From Neocallimastix lanati (nom. inval.) (Eukaryota > Neocallimastigomycota > Neocallimastigomycetes > Neocallimastigales > Neocallimastigaceae): 10,000 nt of DNA. Location: NCBI GenBank assembly GCA_016946835.1, contig JACVTC010000007.1, forward strand, positions 937,501 through 947,500, given 5' to 3'. Made by a program: the position numbers and the translations under genes. The notes under the pieces were generated by a model. That model was not told where the DNA came from. It saw nothing but the letters and a program-made list of their open reading frames with translations, and searched no databases. Shown here piece by piece: positions 8,413-10,000 of this stretch. Within the stretch, counting starts at the first letter, position 1. Every line of letters begins with the position of its first letter.

Positions 8413-9149
8413 TATTTTAGCAAATGAATATAACTTTAATTATTACTATTACTTACAGTATTATTAATAATTTCTATTTCTATTTCATATTACTTATATA
8501 TTATTTATTATGTAATTATATAATATATATTATATCTTTTTCTTTTATATATAATAAAAATAAAAATAAAATAAAAAATTCTTTTTTTTCTTGTATAATT
8601 AATTATTATTATTTAAATTAAAGTATAACTAAAAAGATCAATTGTTAAATATATTAAGATTATATATAAATCATATTAAAATTATTATATAATATAGTTT
8701 GATTTATATATTAATATGTTAAGTAATAATTTATTAATATAATTTTTAATTTATTCATTATTGAATTTTTTTTATTAATTTTTTTTTTTTTTTTGCCTTT
8801 TTTTTTTTTTTTTTTTTTATTAATCTTTAATTAAATTTTATATATATCGAGATTCTTATTTTATATATTTTATAGCATCTCATATATTTCTTTTTTTTTT
8901 TATTTAAAAAAAAAAGTTTTATCTTTAAAATATTTTTGAAGTCCCTTTTATCATACTATATATATAATAAGATAAAAATATAATAATTATCAAATTTATT
9001 AATTAGATTGTAATTAATAATTCCATATTTTCATCATAAATATTACTACTAATATTTGTATATCATAAAGATATTAAAATAATACATCAATAATCCGTTT
9101 TAATCATCTAAAAAATAGGTATTTTATGAGTAATAATAATAATATAATT

Positions 9150-9190
9150 ATGAAAAGCAGAAAAAGAAAAAGAAAAAGAAAAAAGAAAAT
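9150..9190. repeat. (GAAAAA)n polypurine tract
   Basis: A run of GAAAAA units gives a purine-only strand of about 35 bases. It is intergenic, about 700 bases upstream of the last exon. Confidence 0.85.
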
Positions 9191-9405
9191 ATATTTTTGC
9201 TATTACAATAATTTTAAAAATTAAATGTTTGAAGAATTATTAATGATATTATTAATAAATAATTAAAAATGAATATTTATAATATTTATATTAAAAGCAA
9301 TCAATTTTATAGCAAAGAATTTAATTTCTTATAGAAATGCAATTTTATATTTTTTTTTTATTTATTTAATATCATTATAATATAATATATATAATAAAAA
9401 TAAAG

Positions 9406-9438
9406 GTTGACAAATTAATATAGTGCATATTAATCAAC
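9406..9438. repeat. Bulged inverted repeat upstream of the last gene
   Basis: GTTGA (9406-9410) and TTAATAT (9415-9421) pair with ATATTAA (9427-9433) and TCAAC (9434-9438) around the loop AGTGC. There is a 4-base bulge (CAAA) in the 5' arm, for a total of 12 pairs including two G-C pairs. It lies about 425 bases upstream of ATG 9863. A regulatory role is only a possibility. Confidence 0.45.
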
Positions 9439-9697
9439 TGTTACTTTAATATTTTTATAATAATTTAATAATAAATAATTCTTTATATACAGAATTATCT
9501 CAAAATTTTTATACCATTATGAAGATTATCTTTAGAATATAACTAATTTATTATTATCTTATTATTATTATTTTATTTATATATTAAATTTATTTTATAT
9601 ATCATGTCATTTTATTTTCGTCAAATATCTCAAATTTTAAAGCGAATATCTCTTTTATATCTCTTTTATATATATAATCATTTTTAAAGACATAAGG

Positions 9698-9734
9698 TAA
9701 AATAAAATAAAATAAAATAAAATAAAATAAAATA
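9698..9734. repeat. (AAATA)n pentanucleotide repeat
   Basis: About seven AAATA units, the last with an A-to-G change (TAGAA), lie about 130 bases upstream of the start codon at 9863. The same pentanucleotide occurs in intron 2 of the acyl-CoA-binding gene. Confidence 0.9.
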
Positions 9735-9862
9735 GAATAAAATAGATTTAATTTTTCCAAATAAATTTTGTACAAAAAAAAATCATAACATTTTTTTCTT
9801 TAAAGTTTTACTCTAGATTTTCTAATTTTTTTTTTTTTTTTTAGTGTAACATTTAAAATAAA

Positions 9863-9931
9863 ATGAGTAACATTAAAGAACAAGAACCAAAATTAAAACT
9901 TAATGAATTTGATGATTTAGTTTTTGGAGCT
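9863..9931 (+). CDS. First exon of an unrecognised gene (partial)
   Basis: An ATG in the context AAATAAAATG opens 23 codons that read like real protein (start MSNIKEQEPKLKLNEF, then DDLVFGA). Codon composition resembles the other exons. The exon then meets a GTAAAA donor at 9932 in phase 0. Without splicing the frame would end after six more codons at a TAA, so an intron is likely and the rest of the gene lies beyond the window. Upstream, a T run (about 9823-9842) ending in TTAG could be the acceptor of a 5' UTR intron. The residues are charged with an amphipathic end and no signal peptide. I do not recognise the family. Confidence 0.5.
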
Positions 9932-9964
9932 GTAAAATATATATATCTAAATTAATTATAATAA

Positions 9965-10000
9965 ATTTCAAATTAAAATAGATTTCAAATTAAAATAGAT
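9965..10000. repeat. 17-bp tandem repeat in the intron of the last gene
   Basis: TTTCAAATTAAAATAGA occurs twice with a period of 17 bases, and the second copy runs to the window end, so the array may continue. Each copy ends in AAATAG, which looks like a splice acceptor. Confidence 0.85.

Larger units (their letters stand above)
6488..9862. other. 3.4-kb intergenic region without recognisable genes
   Basis: After the stop codon TAA of the acyl-CoA-binding gene come (AAATA)n-like A-rich sequence, poly-A runs at 6790-6812 and 6850-6882, a (TAA)n array at 7718-7796, a 32-bp minisatellite at 7987-8145, inverted repeats at 7394-7538, a GT-rich tract at 8386-8412, a GAAAAA array at about 9160-9188 and a bulged hairpin at 9406-9438. 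Open frames here (for example 6680-6907 and 8424-8621) translate to K, I, F, Y and N runs with no family resemblance. Poly(A) signals cannot be picked out because AATAAA occurs everywhere. Confidence 0.75.

Noticed and set aside
8424-8621. 65-codon plus-strand frame after the GT-rich tract
   Set aside because: Only I, Y, F, N and L residues from A/T sequence, with no family resemblance and no flanking exons that fit.

Overview
This is nuclear DNA from an extremely AT-rich, intron-rich eukaryote. Spacers and introns are almost pure A/T, with homopolymers of 20-33 bases and many (TAA)n and (TAAA)n microsatellites. Short islands of ordinary coding sequence are joined by GT...AG introns. The PEX7 exon-1 sequence looks fungal ([13 protein letters not shown]). 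Many introns, Asn/Ser-rich linkers and 2-3 kb A/T spacers suggest an anaerobic gut fungus (Neocallimastigomycota) or another very low-GC early-diverging fungus. Dictyostelids fit less well because they have fewer introns and shorter spacers. Plasmodium is unlikely because it lacks peroxisomes. This assignment is an inference.

Layout. (1) 867-1683, minus strand: the first three exons (136 residues) of PEX7, the WD40 receptor that imports PTS2-tagged proteins into peroxisomes. The rest must lie beyond base 1, after at least 866 bases without an exon, or else the gene is cut short. (2) 1684-3635: a 1.95-kb divergent spacer with a CACGTG E-box near PEX7, (AAT)n and (TAAA)n arrays and a small less AT-biased island. 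(3) 3636-6487, plus strand: a nine-exon gene that I could splice completely in frame to 411 residues. It has an N-terminal acyl-CoA-binding domain, a low-complexity Asn/Ser/Met-Gly linker, a coiled coil and a C-terminal membrane anchor, which is the layout of ACBD4/5 and Atg37. (4) 6488-9862: 3.4 kb without a recognisable gene, holding a 32-bp minisatellite, several inverted repeats and many simple repeats. (5) 9863-9931, plus strand: a probable first exon of an unrecognised gene that runs out of the window.

How the genes relate. PEX7 and ACBD5/Atg37-type proteins both act at peroxisomes, the first as a soluble import receptor and the second as a tail-anchored acyl-CoA-binding membrane protein involved in ER contact or pexophagy. 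They sit head to head across one spacer. If the organism is an anaerobic fungus, this pair bears on whether such fungi keep peroxisomes. No tRNA, rRNA, transposon coding sequence or CRISPR array was seen.
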